53,648 bases of DNA from Methanobrevibacter sp. (GTDB taxonomy: Archaea; Methanobacteriota; Methanobacteria; Methanobacteriales; Methanobacteriaceae). Positions 18,630 through 27,573 of this stretch are shown here, piece after piece. Each line of letters begins with the position of its first letter. The first letter of the stretch is position 1. Made by a program: the position numbers and the translations under genes. The DNA lies in the NCBI RefSeq assembly GCF_017468685.1, contig NZ_JAFUHT010000071.1, positions 1 to 53,648 of the forward strand, in the 5' to 3' direction. The notes beneath the pieces are model-generated. The model searched no databases. It had not been told where the DNA came from and was given only the letters and a program-made list of their open reading frames with translations.

Positions 18630-19982
18630 ATGGCTATACACCCTATTGAATTTAGGTATGGTACTCCTGAAATGAAAAATATTTGGGAAGAAGAAAACAA
18701 ACTACAAAGAATGCTTGATGTGGAAGCTGCACTAGCTCTTGCTGAAGGAAAACTGGGAATAATTCCTCAAGAAGTTGCTGATGAAATTGCAGCAAAAGCA
18801 AATACTGATTATGTCAAATTAGAAAGAATGAAAGAAATTGAAGCCGAAACAAACCATGATATCGCTGCATTGTCAAAATCAATTACTGAAGTATGTGAAA
18901 ACGGTGCAGGAGAATATGTCCACTTTGGTGCTACCTCCAACGATATCGTAGACAGCTCCAATTCATTGCTTATCAGAGACTCAATTGATGTTCTTGAAGA
19001 AAAACTTGAAAGATTGACAAAAATAATGCTAAAGCTTACAAGTGAAAATAAAATGAAAGTATGCATCGGACGTACACACGGACAGCATGCTCTTCCAACC
19101 ACATATGGAATGAAATTCGGTATATGGGCAGACGAACTTCACAGACAATATATCAGATTGCAAAATGCTAAGGCAAATGTTTGTATTGGAATGATGGATG
19201 GAGCAGTAGGAACAACTGCTGCACTAGGCGAACAAGGATGGGAAATCCACAAAACCGTTGCAGAAATTTTAGGATTGCCTGCTGCAACCATAACAAACCA
19301 AGTTGTTCAAAGAGACAACCATGTCGAATTCATCAGTGTTTTAGCAAACATTGCAAGTACCCTAGACAAAATCGCACTTGAAATCAGAAGCCTGCAAAGA
19401 ACAGAAATAATGGAAGTTGGAGAATATTTCGATCCTGAAAAACAGGTTGGAAGCAGTACAATGCCTCATAAAATGAATCCGATCACTGCTGAAAGGATTT
19501 GTGGTGTTGCAAGAATTGTAAAATCATTCATTAACGCAGCACTTGACAACAATCCATTATGGCATGAAAGAGACCTGACAAATTCCTCCTGTGAAAGGAT
19601 AATGTTTCCAGAAAGCTGTATTTTAACCGATTACATCCTAAACTTAACCATCAAATTAATGAATAATCTTGTATTTTATGATGAAAATATTGAAAGAAAT
19701 TTAAACCTGACCAACGGTTTAATCATGGCTGAAAGATTAATGGCTGAATTAACCCGTGCTGGAATGGGTAAACAAACCGCATACGGCATTGTCAGGAAAA
19801 ATGCAATAAAAGCAAACAAGGAAAAATTATTACTTGGTGAACTGATTTTAGAAGATGAAGAAGTTCAAAAATACCTGACACAGGAAGATGTGGATAAAAT
19901 CATGGATCCGCACACATACACCGGTTCAATTCCAACAATCATTGATGAATTATTAGAAAAATCAGAAAGTTGGTTTGAATAG
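18630..19982 (+). CDS. purB: Adenylosuccinate lyase
   Basis: PurB acts twice in purine synthesis, splitting fumarate from SAICAR and from adenylosuccinate. The 450-residue protein contains EAETNHDIAALSKSI, VHFGATSNDIVDSSN, GRTHGQHALPTTYG and the fumarase/lyase signature GSSTMPHKMNPITAE with the catalytic serine loop. The binding site GTGAGTTGAT precedes the ATG. It appears monocistronic and convergent with copA. Confidence 0.97.
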   Translation: MAIHPIEFRYGTPEMKNIWEEENKLQRMLDVEAALALAEGKLGIIPQEVADEIAAKANTDYVKLERMKEIEAETNHDIAALSKSITEVCENGAGEYVHFGATSNDIVDSSNSLLIRDSIDVLEEKLERLTKIMLKLTSENKMKVCIGRTHGQHALPTTYGMKFGIWADELHRQYIRLQNAKANVCIGMMDGAVGTTAALGEQGWEIHKTVAEILGLPAATITNQVVQRDNHVEFISVLANIASTLDKIALEIRSLQRTEIMEVGEYFDPEKQVGSSTMPHKMNPITAERICGVARIVKSFINAALDNNPLWHERDLTNSSCERIMFPESCILTDYILNLTIKLMNNLVFYDENIERNLNLTNGLIMAERLMAELTRAGMGKQTAYGIVRKNAIKANKEKLLLGELILEDEEVQKYLTQEDVDKIMDPHTYTGSIPTIIDELLEKSESWFE

Positions 19983-20000
19983 TTAAAAAAAATAATATAA

Positions 20001-20024
20001 TTAATTGATTTTAAAATCAATTAA
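20001..20024. terminator. Palindromic bidirectional terminator between purB and copA
   Basis: A perfect 24-base palindrome reading TTAATTGATTTT and its complement, followed by ATTTTTA, between two convergent genes. Its right edge overlaps the copA stop codon. Confidence 0.6.
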
Positions 20025-22510
20025 TTTTTAACTCTTTTTATTTCAGGAACATATCTCTTAAGCATTAAAGAAAGAGTTATAACTGTTACTGAACTTAATG
20101 CCATTGCAAGACCTGCAAGAGCCGGCTCAAATGTTATGCCGAATGCAGGATACAAAACACCAGCTGCAATTGGAATTAAAATAGCATTATAAGCAAATGC
20201 CCAGAAAATATTTTCCTTGATTCTGCGCATTACCTTTTTGGAGAATTGCACTGCAGCTACAACATTTTCCAAGTCCCCTTCCATAACAACAATGTCACCG
20301 CTTTCCATTGCAATATCAGTACCGTTACCCATTGCAACACCGATGTCAGCCTGTGTTAATGCTGGTGCATCGTTGATACCGTCTCCAACAAATAAAACCT
20401 TGCGAGTATTGTTGGATTGAGCCTTTTTGACAATGTCCAGTTTGTTTTCAGGCAATACACCTGCCTGGACATTATCTATTCCAACTTCACGAGCAACATT
20501 AAGTGCAGTAGCTTCGTTGTCACCGGTCAGCATGTATGTTTCAACACCCATATTGTGCAATTCATCAATTGTTCTTTTAGAAGTGGATTTGATTTTATCA
20601 GATAAGCTTAAAATACCTTTAACTATTTTATTTTCAGCTAAAAAGATAATTGTTTTACTTAAGCTTTCAAGTTCATGATATTTATCAACCAACTCATTAG
20701 AAACATCCACATCAAAAGTTTCCATTAAAGCCAAATTACCGGCAAGCACTTCCATGCCATTCAATTCGGCCTTTAAACCTTTACCAGTGATATTTTCAAA
20801 TTCAGTGGTTTGATCCAATTCCAAGTTCAATTCCTTTGACTTGTTTACAATAGCTTTAGCAATCGGATGAGTTGAATTTTGTTCAATACTTGCAGCCAGC
20901 TTAATTAATTCATCTTCACTGCATCCATAAGGTATAATATCATCAACTTCAGGTTTTCCCTCTGTTATTGTACCAGTTTTGTCAAATGCAGCCACATCTA
21001 TCTGGCCAGCATTTTCCAAGGTACCCCCATTTTTAATCAATATACCGTATTCTGCTGCTCTTCCAACACCAACGGTTACTGCTGTTGGAGTGGCTAGTCC
21101 CAGTGCACATGGACATGCAACCACCAAAATAGAAATCAGACATGTTAGAGAAAATAGCAATGTTGCTCCAAGTACAAAATACCAGATTAAGAATACAATA
21201 ATTGCAATTGTCAGAATAACTGGAATAAAGTATGAAACGATTGTATTTGCAAATTTCTGAACTGGAGGTCTGGAAGATTGTGCCTTCTCAACTAAACGAA
21301 TAATATTTGACAATACTGTTTCCTTACCTATTTTTTTAGCCTTAATATGCAAGACTCCATCCTGATTAATAGTTCCTGCAAATACTTCTTCACCATCCTT
21401 TTTAACTTTAGGTATCGGTTCACCATTAATCATTGATTCATCCACATATGATTCTCCACCAACAACATCACCGTCAACAGGGATTTTTTCACCAGGTCTT
21501 ACCAAAAGCAAATCATCAAGTACAATGTCTGCTATGGAAACTTCCCTTTGTGAGGTTATCTCACCGTTTTCATCCACTTCAATAGCGGTTGCAACGGTTG
21601 GTTGGAGACCAATCAATTCACGAATTGAATCTGAAGTGTGTTTTTTGGCTCTTGCTTCAAGATATCTTCCAATCATTAAAAATGAAGGAAGCATAACTGC
21701 TGAGTCATAAAACATAAAAGTGTGATCTAAAACAATGTGGAATGTTCCAAAAATACTTGAAACATAAGCCACTAGAATACCCATGGAATACATTACATCC
21801 ATATTCAAGTTTTTATGCATTAAACCATTGATTCCGGCTTTTAAAATTGGTAGAGAAACATATAAAAATGGTATAATACTAACAATTAATGATAATAATC
21901 CCATTGATGATATGTGGATTCCTGTGGATTCCTTTAAATGATGAGTGAAACTCATTAGAGGGTCCCATCCGCTAAACATCAGTATCATCAAAATTGCTGA
22001 GAATATTAATCCTACAATGATTCTGTTACGTTTATCCTTTAAGTCCTGTTGATAAATCGCCTCTTCATCGATTTCTGTCTGACCTTCAACTCCTAACAGT
22101 TCAAAGCCTAGTGATTCGATTACTTTTTCAATTTCATCCAATGAGACTTTTGAAGAGTCATATCTGATTTTTGCATTTTGTGCAGTTAAATCAGCCTTAA
22201 CATCAAAAATGCCATCCAGTCTGATTAGGAAATTCTCAACATTCATTGTACATGATGCACAGTGCATTCCCTGAATTCTTATGGTCATTTCATCTGAATG
22301 AAGCTCAAAACCTAAGTTTTTAACTAGCCTTTCCATTTCCTCATAGGAAATTTTTTTAGTGTCAACTGTAATATGTAATTTATTTGAAGCAAGGTCTGCA
22401 TCAACGTCTTCGACACCTTCAACTTTTCCAAAGGTTTTGTTTACACTTAAAACACATGAAGCGCAGTGCATTCCTTCAATTGGTAAATCCATATGTTTAT
22501 GTTTTACCAT
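20021..22510 (-). CDS. copA: Copper-translocating P-type ATPase (CopA-like)
   Basis: A P1B-type ATPase exporting Cu(I). The 829 residues contain two N-terminal HMA domains, each with GMHCASC (about residues 13-19 and 81-87), the membrane CPC site (VACPCALGLATPTAV), the phosphorylation motif DKTGT, NSTHPIAKAI with the SHP-type HP dipeptide, GDGINDAPAL, and C-terminal helices with YNAILIPIAAG and MALSSVTV, residues associated with Cu(I) rather than Zn or Cd. It is single-gene, with its own promoter and an inverted-repeat operator candidate. Confidence 0.93.
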   Translation of the reverse strand: MVKHKHMDLPIEGMHCASCVLSVNKTFGKVEGVEDVDADLASNKLHITVDTKKISYEEMERLVKNLGFELHSDEMTIRIQGMHCASCTMNVENFLIRLDGIFDVKADLTAQNAKIRYDSSKVSLDEIEKVIESLGFELLGVEGQTEIDEEAIYQQDLKDKRNRIIVGLIFSAILMILMFSGWDPLMSFTHHLKESTGIHISSMGLLSLIVSIIPFLYVSLPILKAGINGLMHKNLNMDVMYSMGILVAYVSSIFGTFHIVLDHTFMFYDSAVMLPSFLMIGRYLEARAKKHTSDSIRELIGLQPTVATAIEVDENGEITSQREVSIADIVLDDLLLVRPGEKIPVDGDVVGGESYVDESMINGEPIPKVKKDGEEVFAGTINQDGVLHIKAKKIGKETVLSNIIRLVEKAQSSRPPVQKFANTIVSYFIPVILTIAIIVFLIWYFVLGATLLFSLTCLISILVVACPCALGLATPTAVTVGVGRAAEYGILIKNGGTLENAGQIDVAAFDKTGTITEGKPEVDDIIPYGCSEDELIKLAASIEQNSTHPIAKAIVNKSKELNLELDQTTEFENITGKGLKAELNGMEVLAGNLALMETFDVDVSNELVDKYHELESLSKTIIFLAENKIVKGILSLSDKIKSTSKRTIDELHNMGVETYMLTGDNEATALNVAREVGIDNVQAGVLPENKLDIVKKAQSNNTRKVLFVGDGINDAPALTQADIGVAMGNGTDIAMESGDIVVMEGDLENVVAAVQFSKKVMRRIKENIFWAFAYNAILIPIAAGVLYPAFGITFEPALAGLAMALSSVTVITLSLMLKRYVPEIKRVKN

Positions 22511-22544
22511 CTTATCACAACCATCTTTTTATAACAATTATTAT

Positions 22545-22581
22545 ATTTTATATATAAATAAATGTTTAGGTTACACTAAAC
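22545..22581 (-). promoter_or_regulatory. copA promoter with inverted-repeat operator candidate
   Basis: A TATA-like stretch (22545-22559, TTTTATATATAAATA) is flanked directly upstream by GTTTAG-gttaca-CTAAAC at 22564-22581, a perfect 6-base inverted repeat with a 6-base spacer. Such symmetry next to the TATA box fits a dimeric metal-responsive regulator; the regulator is not identified. Confidence 0.5.
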
Positions 22582-22612
22582 TTACTTAAAAATTAAAAAA
22601 AAATGAGTATAT

Positions 22613-23404
22613 TCACATATAATTAACTTTAATTTCCTTATGAGGTATTGTTTTCTTGAATCTCTTTTTAGGATATCCAATTATAAATGCGGAATACATA
22701 TGTTTGTTTTTATCAATTCCAGGGAAAAATTCCATTAATTTTTCATGGTCAATTTCATCAGATTTTAAAATAAACAGTGAATAAAACCCTCCAAGGCCCA
22801 AAGTGTATGCCAACAATTCCATACGAGTATTAGCTATTACTGCACTTGTCTTATCAGTTGAAAAAGTTAAAATCAATTGATGACCTGTCCACAATAACGG
22901 GTGATATTTTTTTGTTGAATTGTCACGGACATAGTCCCCAAATTCCTTTATTCTGAAAAATTCCTCTTCCTCAACCTTAATAATGTCATAGACATGTTTC
23001 ATGAAATCATTTAATTTCTTATCCAAAATTACAAACTCAACATCCTGCTCGTTTTGGGCTGAAGGAGAATAATAAGCCCCTTCAATTAATTTATCAAACG
23101 TGTCTTTATCAATTTTTTTCTTTTTAAACCAGCGAATTGATCTTCTTTGTTTTAAAAATTGCAGTAAATCATGATAATTAACGGGCAATTCCTTAGGATT
23201 ATACTTTTCAATCCTATCCTCATGACCCTTGAATATTTTAAGAGTAACAGCATCACTAGGGCAAATTGCCATACAGTGTCCACATTCAAAGCAGTTGCTT
23301 CCAGTTTCATATGCAACTTCATCTATTTCAATATTATCACGTATACAAACTGATTTGCATTGCCCACATGCAATACATTTTTCAGCATCAATCATTAATT
23401 TCAT
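22613..23404 (-). CDS. Nitroreductase family protein with N-terminal 2[4Fe-4S] ferredoxin domain
   Basis: Residues 1-60 hold two cluster motifs (CIACGQCKSVC and CFECGHCMAICP); from about residue 85 follows an FMN-binding nitroreductase fold (QRRSIRWFKKKKID, YSPSAQNEQDVEFVI, LLAYTLGLGGFYS). The ferredoxin probably feeds electrons to FMN, and the natural substrate is unknown. At 263 residues it is typical of anaerobe fusion nitroreductases. It overlaps the amidohydrolase gene by 4 bases, so it belongs to the tRNA-Cys/truD operon. Confidence 0.9.
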   Translation of the reverse strand: MKLMIDAEKCIACGQCKSVCIRDNIEIDEVAYETGSNCFECGHCMAICPSDAVTLKIFKGHEDRIEKYNPKELPVNYHDLLQFLKQRRSIRWFKKKKIDKDTFDKLIEGAYYSPSAQNEQDVEFVILDKKLNDFMKHVYDIIKVEEEEFFRIKEFGDYVRDNSTKKYHPLLWTGHQLILTFSTDKTSAVIANTRMELLAYTLGLGGFYSLFILKSDEIDHEKLMEFFPGIDKNKHMYSAFIIGYPKKRFKKTIPHKEIKVNYM

Positions 23405-24606
23405 TTTACAATAACTCCGTCCTGAATAACCTTCAAGATATTATCATTATCACTTAATATGGAAACATCTTCTAAAGGGTTTGAATTGACTAAAATTAAA
23501 TCAGCAACATAATTCTCATTAACAAGCCCTAAATTGTCAAAACCTAAAAATTCTGCCGCTTTAACAGTTCCTGAAGCAATTGCCTCGTCTGAGGACATTC
23601 CGATATCTGTCAAATGAATCAATTCCTCAAGATTATGTCCGTGAGGAATTACTCCACTGTCTGTACCCATCAATATGTTTACACCCTGTTCGTAAGCTAT
23701 TTGGATGTTTTCTTTGTGGACTTTTACTATTTCTTTAAGTTTTTCTGTTTTTTCTGCTGCATAGCTATCCCATTGAGGAAAACCATTTTTGTACAGGAAT
23801 TGATGAACAAGAAGTGTTGGAACTAAACTGACACCATTTTCCACCATTCTTTTTGATGTCTTTTTATCAATAAATGTTCCATGTTCGATTGAGGAAAAAC
23901 CTGCATCAATACAGTTGTTCATACCTTTAAGACTATGACAATGAGCTGACACTTTCATATCATTGGCTTTTGCCTCATTTACAATTGTTTTCAATTCTTT
24001 CTTGTTGAACTGTGCAAATTCGGGTGAAGTGTTGGTTGTCAATACTCCTCCACTAGCCATTACTTTGATAAAATCTGCTCCGGCTCTTTTCACTTCACGA
24101 GTCTTTTTAAGAACTTCCTCTACACCATCACATCTTCCTTTTGGAAATCCCGGATAAATTATCTCCATATCCCAACCTGAAGGTAAAAGCAAATCAAAGT
24201 GCCCACCAGTCATCACCAAGGGAGTTATTGACAAGTGAATTTTAGGAGCAGTGAATAGTTTTCTCTGCTGAGCCAATTTAAAGCTTAAATCTGCTGAACC
24301 GCAATCTCTAATTGTTGTAACACCTGCATTGATTGTTTGCAATGCATGAGGAACAGCATTATAAAAATGAATTCCCAAAGGATTTGCCATATTCTCTTCC
24401 TTGTGAAAACCTTTAGCAAAAATATGAGTGTGACAGTCAATAAACCCCGGAAGTAAATAATTATCTTCACCGTCAATTACAATATCTGCATCAAATTTTT
24501 TTGATGAAATCTCCTTAATCAAATTATCTTCAATCAAAACATTCTGACTGCTTTTGACTTCCTCAAATGGATTTACAATGTTTACATTTTCAATTAGAGT
24601 TTGCAT
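23401..24606 (-). CDS. Amidohydrolase family protein
   Basis: A metal-dependent hydrolase of the imidazolonepropionase/prolidase-like amidohydrolase branch. The 401-residue TIM-barrel protein has DCHTHIFAKG (HxH), GADFIKVMASGG with the lysine candidate for carboxylation, KVSAHCHS, SIEHGTFID and the metal-ligand Asp in MGTDSGVIPHG. The substrate cannot be told; related enzymes act on amides, cyclic imides or dipeptides. It lies 8 bases after the DUF126 gene. Confidence 0.88.
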   Translation of the reverse strand: MQTLIENVNIVNPFEEVKSSQNVLIEDNLIKEISSKKFDADIVIDGEDNYLLPGFIDCHTHIFAKGFHKEENMANPLGIHFYNAVPHALQTINAGVTTIRDCGSADLSFKLAQQRKLFTAPKIHLSITPLVMTGGHFDLLLPSGWDMEIIYPGFPKGRCDGVEEVLKKTREVKRAGADFIKVMASGGVLTTNTSPEFAQFNKKELKTIVNEAKANDMKVSAHCHSLKGMNNCIDAGFSSIEHGTFIDKKTSKRMVENGVSLVPTLLVHQFLYKNGFPQWDSYAAEKTEKLKEIVKVHKENIQIAYEQGVNILMGTDSGVIPHGHNLEELIHLTDIGMSSDEAIASGTVKAAEFLGFDNLGLVNENYVADLILVNSNPLEDVSILSDNDNILKVIQDGVIVK

Positions 24607-24614
24607 ATTATCAC

Positions 24615-25004
24615 TTATAATATTTCTATTGTACCGTTAGTTCCATCAACTTCAACTAAAGTTCCATTGGTTAAGTCTTTAGTTTCTGCCGGTGAGTCAA
24701 CTAACGGAATATCTGACATTATTGCACCTGTTGCTATAATTGGCTCTGCTGACAGACATATTATAGCCTTTGGAGCAGTATTGTTTTTCATCATCTGGAA
24801 AATCACATAAGACCCTACAGTGGAACCTTTTCCGCCAGGAATGAACAATACCTTATCCTTAATTATTTCCCCTTTCAATTCATGATTAGGATCAATTATT
24901 TCACCAGTTTCAGGGTTTACTCCCCCTAAAAAGCTGATAGGTTCTGATGAAACAATCAATTCCCCTTTTCCTTTTCCTTTTGCAACTTTTCTACATTCAA
25001 TCAT
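24615..25004 (-). CDS. Aconitase X swivel-domain protein (DUF126), probable phosphomevalonate dehydratase small subunit
   Basis: This family is the small subunit of archaeal aconitase X, which in the archaeal mevalonate pathway dehydrates mevalonate 5-phosphate to trans-anhydromevalonate 5-phosphate for lipid isoprenoids. The 129 residues contain [36 protein letters not shown] with the Ser/Gly-rich swivel loop, and IPLVDSP. The start is ATG 25004: a GTG nine bases earlier lies within the binding site AGTGATT. The large subunit is not in this window, so the pair is split in the genome. Confidence 0.87.
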   Translation of the reverse strand: MIECRKVAKGKGKGELIVSSEPISFLGGVNPETGEIIDPNHELKGEIIKDKVLFIPGGKGSTVGSYVIFQMMKNNTAPKAIICLSAEPIIATGAIMSDIPLVDSPAETKDLTNGTLVEVDGTNGTIEIL

Positions 25005-25013
25005 AATAATCAC

Positions 25014-25532
25014 TTAAAATAACTTATCACTAACTTCTTCTCCACGATTTAATGCATTGGCTGATATTATTGTATCAATCAATGCCCAAATCCATATGAT
25101 AATAACTAATAAAAATCCTATAATCAGCAAAATCAAAATTGCAGATATCACATATCCGATTAAAAATACAGCTCCCTTATTGTCAAGGCCCAAATAGATT
25201 TGTCCAAGACCTGGCAACAATACACTTAAAATAACTGCTAAAAGAGTATTTTTTTCTTTAGATGAAACATGCGCGGTTTTGGTTTTAATTATATCAGAAC
25301 TTAAATTTTGTCCACATGAAGGGCAGAATTTAAAATTGTCAGATAATTTGGCCCCACAATTATAACAGAATTTTACATTATAATCATGATTCGATGATAT
25401 GTTTTCACCAATAAAATCATTAGATTGGCTTTCAATAACATCAACTTCTTCAATATCTGCCAAATATGCTCCACAATTTTTGCAGAATTTTTCATTCGAA
25501 GATTCCTTTCCACAATCCGGACAGATTACCAT
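25014..25532 (-). CDS. Zinc-ribbon membrane protein, TM2-like
   Basis: The 172-residue protein has two zinc ribbons (CPDCGKESSNEKFCKNCG at residue 4 and FCYNCGAKLSDNFKFCPSCG near 51), then two or three transmembrane helices; the first (LLAVILSVLLPGLGQIYLG) resembles a TM2 domain with its GLGxxYLG turn. Function unknown. It begins one base after the truD stop. Confidence 0.8.
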   Translation of the reverse strand: MVICPDCGKESSNEKFCKNCGAYLADIEEVDVIESQSNDFIGENISSNHDYNVKFCYNCGAKLSDNFKFCPSCGQNLSSDIIKTKTAHVSSKEKNTLLAVILSVLLPGLGQIYLGLDNKGAVFLIGYVISAILILLIIGFLLVIIIWIWALIDTIISANALNRGEEVSDKLF

Positions 25533-25533
25533 A

Positions 25534-26790
25534 CTAAATCACATCTACTTTCATGATTTCCCTTAAAACTGCTGTAGCATAAGACCCCTTATTTATCGAA
25601 AACTCACACAGTACTCCTTCATCAGTTGGAGTTGCTGATGCATCCCATACCTGAAACCTCATTGATCTTCTAAGACCATGACTTCCCAAACGAGGCATTT
25701 TTGGTACTTCAAAATCTTGTTTTGTTAAGTTATAACCTTTTAAAACATTTTCTTCCATCACACCGACTTCTCCTCCAGCATATGGCACTTTTGTTCCATA
25801 TAAAGGACAGGTCGGATTTACCTCAAAATTATCCATCAGTTCCTGATATTGCTCAGGAGTCTTGTCATAGACAATGTGTTCTTCTGTGTCAATGATAATA
25901 TCTCCTTCAATGTATTTATCGATTCCCATTGCAACACGATTGCTTACGGCTTCATTAAATAAATAAGATTGATACGCATGAACAAACATCCTTTGCAGTG
26001 GCTTTGGAAGTGCATGTAATGCATTTTTATATGATTTATCAGTCAAGGCACCTTTTTTGGAATCTCTGATTAACTCACGAATCATCATCTTTTCATACCT
26101 CATGCCTTTACCCATCAATTCTAGAGATTCTTCAAGGTTACCATCATCATAAGCCTGCCTTGCCTTCTGGTTTTCCTCATGTTCGTCTTCTGAAGGATTT
26201 CCAATATATCTACTGACAGCCTTTTTTAAATCATTTTCAATTAAGGCTTCACCAACCAAATGAGTGTTGGTTCTTGGCTTTCCGAATCTCTGCCAGCCAA
26301 AGTAGTTAGGAACACCAGTAGTTTCCAATTCCTTTAACACTTCATTAGCAATATCTGCAGATTCCTGAATATCATCCAAATCCTTGATTAGTATTTTGAA
26401 TTTGTTTCCTTTCAATTGTCCCATTCTGAGCTTTTTGCGGCCACGGACCACCTTTAAAAAATCAGTTTTATAAATATCCAAATCCTGAACCTGCTTCATC
26501 TGCTCTTCTGAATCCATATTTGCAATGCAAATCCACTGGCGAGTTAAGGCTTTCTTGTCTTTCATTCCAGCAAATCCCATTCTTTTTCTTGAAATGTGCA
26601 GGTCACGGGAAATGTCTAAAACAACATCAAGAGTGGTTCTTCCAAGCTTTTCAATCCAAATGTAAATGTTCGGTCCTTCACCGGACGGAATGATTTCAGG
26701 AATTTCTTCAACGTAAAAATCTTCATATCTATTTCTAATTGTTCCCCCAATTCCTTTTTGGGAAGTAACATAAGTATTAGCATTTAACAT
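25534..26790 (-). CDS. truD: tRNA pseudouridine(13) synthase TruD
   Basis: TruD makes pseudouridine at position 13 of tRNA. The product is about 418 residues: KGIGGTIRNRYEDFYVEEIPE, KRMGFAGMKDKKALTRQW with the catalytic Asp, NYFGWQRFGKPRTNTHLVG and MFVHAYQSYLFNEAVSNR. The correct start is ATG 26790; a longer frame runs into tRNA-Cys and is not real. The 3' end of tRNA-Cys lies only 20 bases upstream, so the mRNA is probably released from a tRNA-mRNA precursor by RNase Z. Confidence 0.95.
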   Translation of the reverse strand: MLNANTYVTSQKGIGGTIRNRYEDFYVEEIPEIIPSGEGPNIYIWIEKLGRTTLDVVLDISRDLHISRKRMGFAGMKDKKALTRQWICIANMDSEEQMKQVQDLDIYKTDFLKVVRGRKKLRMGQLKGNKFKILIKDLDDIQESADIANEVLKELETTGVPNYFGWQRFGKPRTNTHLVGEALIENDLKKAVSRYIGNPSEDEHEENQKARQAYDDGNLEESLELMGKGMRYEKMMIRELIRDSKKGALTDKSYKNALHALPKPLQRMFVHAYQSYLFNEAVSNRVAMGIDKYIEGDIIIDTEEHIVYDKTPEQYQELMDNFEVNPTCPLYGTKVPYAGGEVGVMEENVLKGYNLTKQDFEVPKMPRLGSHGLRRSMRFQVWDASATPTDEGVLCEFSINKGSYATAVLREIMKVDVI

Positions 26791-26810
26791 AATATCACGG
26801 AAATTATAAA

Positions 26811-26884
26811 TGCCCTGGCCGGGATTTGAACCCGGGGAATGGGATCCGCAGTCCCATGTGTTATCCAAACTACACCACCAGGGC
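26811..26884 (-). tRNA. tRNA-Cys (anticodon GCA)
   Basis: On the minus strand the acceptor is GCCCTGG / CCAGGGC, the anticodon stem TGGGA/TCCCA with loop CTGCGGA (anticodon GCA), the T arm CCGGG-TTCAAAT-CCCGG, and the discriminator is A. It is 74 bases with no encoded CCA, immediately upstream of truD. Confidence 0.95.
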
Positions 26885-26935
26885 TAAACAAAATAAGATA
26901 ACAAATAATTATATAATTTTTATTCTATTTAATGT

Positions 26936-27373
26936 TTACCATAGTGATAATGTATATGAATAATCGCCATATGTTCTTGTTGCAACATCAACATTTGTTG
27001 CCTTTTTATAATCTCCTTTTGAAGCCAATACTTTCCCTTTAAGGATATTGTTTTCCGTCAGCATATAATTTTTAAGATTATATGAATTTAATTTGTCTTT
27101 TGAAATTTCAGAAACTCTGCTAACGGATTCCTTTGAATTTTTGCCATTCTTTAAAATATCAGATATAACTCCAAGGAATGTGTTGTCATTGAAATCAATC
27201 TTACCACTCAACAGTTCCATGATATCCTGAGCATCCTTAATATCTTTAGACTCATATGAATAGTCATGAGCCGGCATCGTAATTGCAGTGTTTACAACCA
27301 AAAATACAATTAGAAGTAAAACAACAGCCAATATCGCATCCATAATGTAAAATGATCCTTTATTATCTAACAT
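26936..27373 (-). CDS. Pilin-like or single-pass surface protein, function unknown
   Basis: The 145-residue protein has a short charged N-terminus (MLDNKGSFYIMDA) before a hydrophobic stretch (ILAVVLLLIVFLVVNTAI), the layout of archaeal type IV pilin-like proteins, and an extracellular part rich in Lys, Asp and Ser ending in YGDYSYTLSLW. The cleavage motif is not canonical, so the pilin assignment is tentative. It is upstream of tRNA-Cys on the same strand. Confidence 0.65.
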   Translation of the reverse strand: MLDNKGSFYIMDAILAVVLLLIVFLVVNTAITMPAHDYSYESKDIKDAQDIMELLSGKIDFNDNTFLGVISDILKNGKNSKESVSRVSEISKDKLNSYNLKNYMLTENNILKGKVLASKGDYKKATNVDVATRTYGDYSYTLSLW

Positions 27374-27419
27374 AAAATAAGATAGTAGCTTTTAATATTA
27401 AAAAAATTTCAAAGTGCAC

Positions 27420-27466
27420 AAGTGTGATTTTGTGCAAAGTCGCACTTCAAAAATTTGTATATAAAT
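27420..27466 (+). promoter_or_regulatory. Operator-like inverted repeat and TATA box before the Clp-fold protease gene
   Basis: An inverted repeat AAGTGTGA ... TCGCACTT (27420-27447, one G-T mismatch) with internal GTGCAAAG, and another GTGCAC just upstream, lies directly before TTTGTATATAAA (27455-27466). The placement against the TATA box suggests a regulator site. Confidence 0.5.
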
Positions 27467-27573
27467 ACTATGACAAAAATTTTTTTTACTATTAGAATTA
27501 TTAAAATCAAAGAATTTAAGAAGTAATTTCAATGAAATCAAATAATTCTAAAAATACCAGAGAGATGATAAAT

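Noticed and set aside
18809-19102. Antisense open frame within purB
   Set aside because: It overlaps fully with a strongly conserved enzyme gene and has no start signals.
26790-26868. N-terminal extension of truD through tRNA-Cys
   Set aside because: The extension is a reading of tRNA bases; ATG 26790 with a GTGAT binding site gives the normal TruD start.
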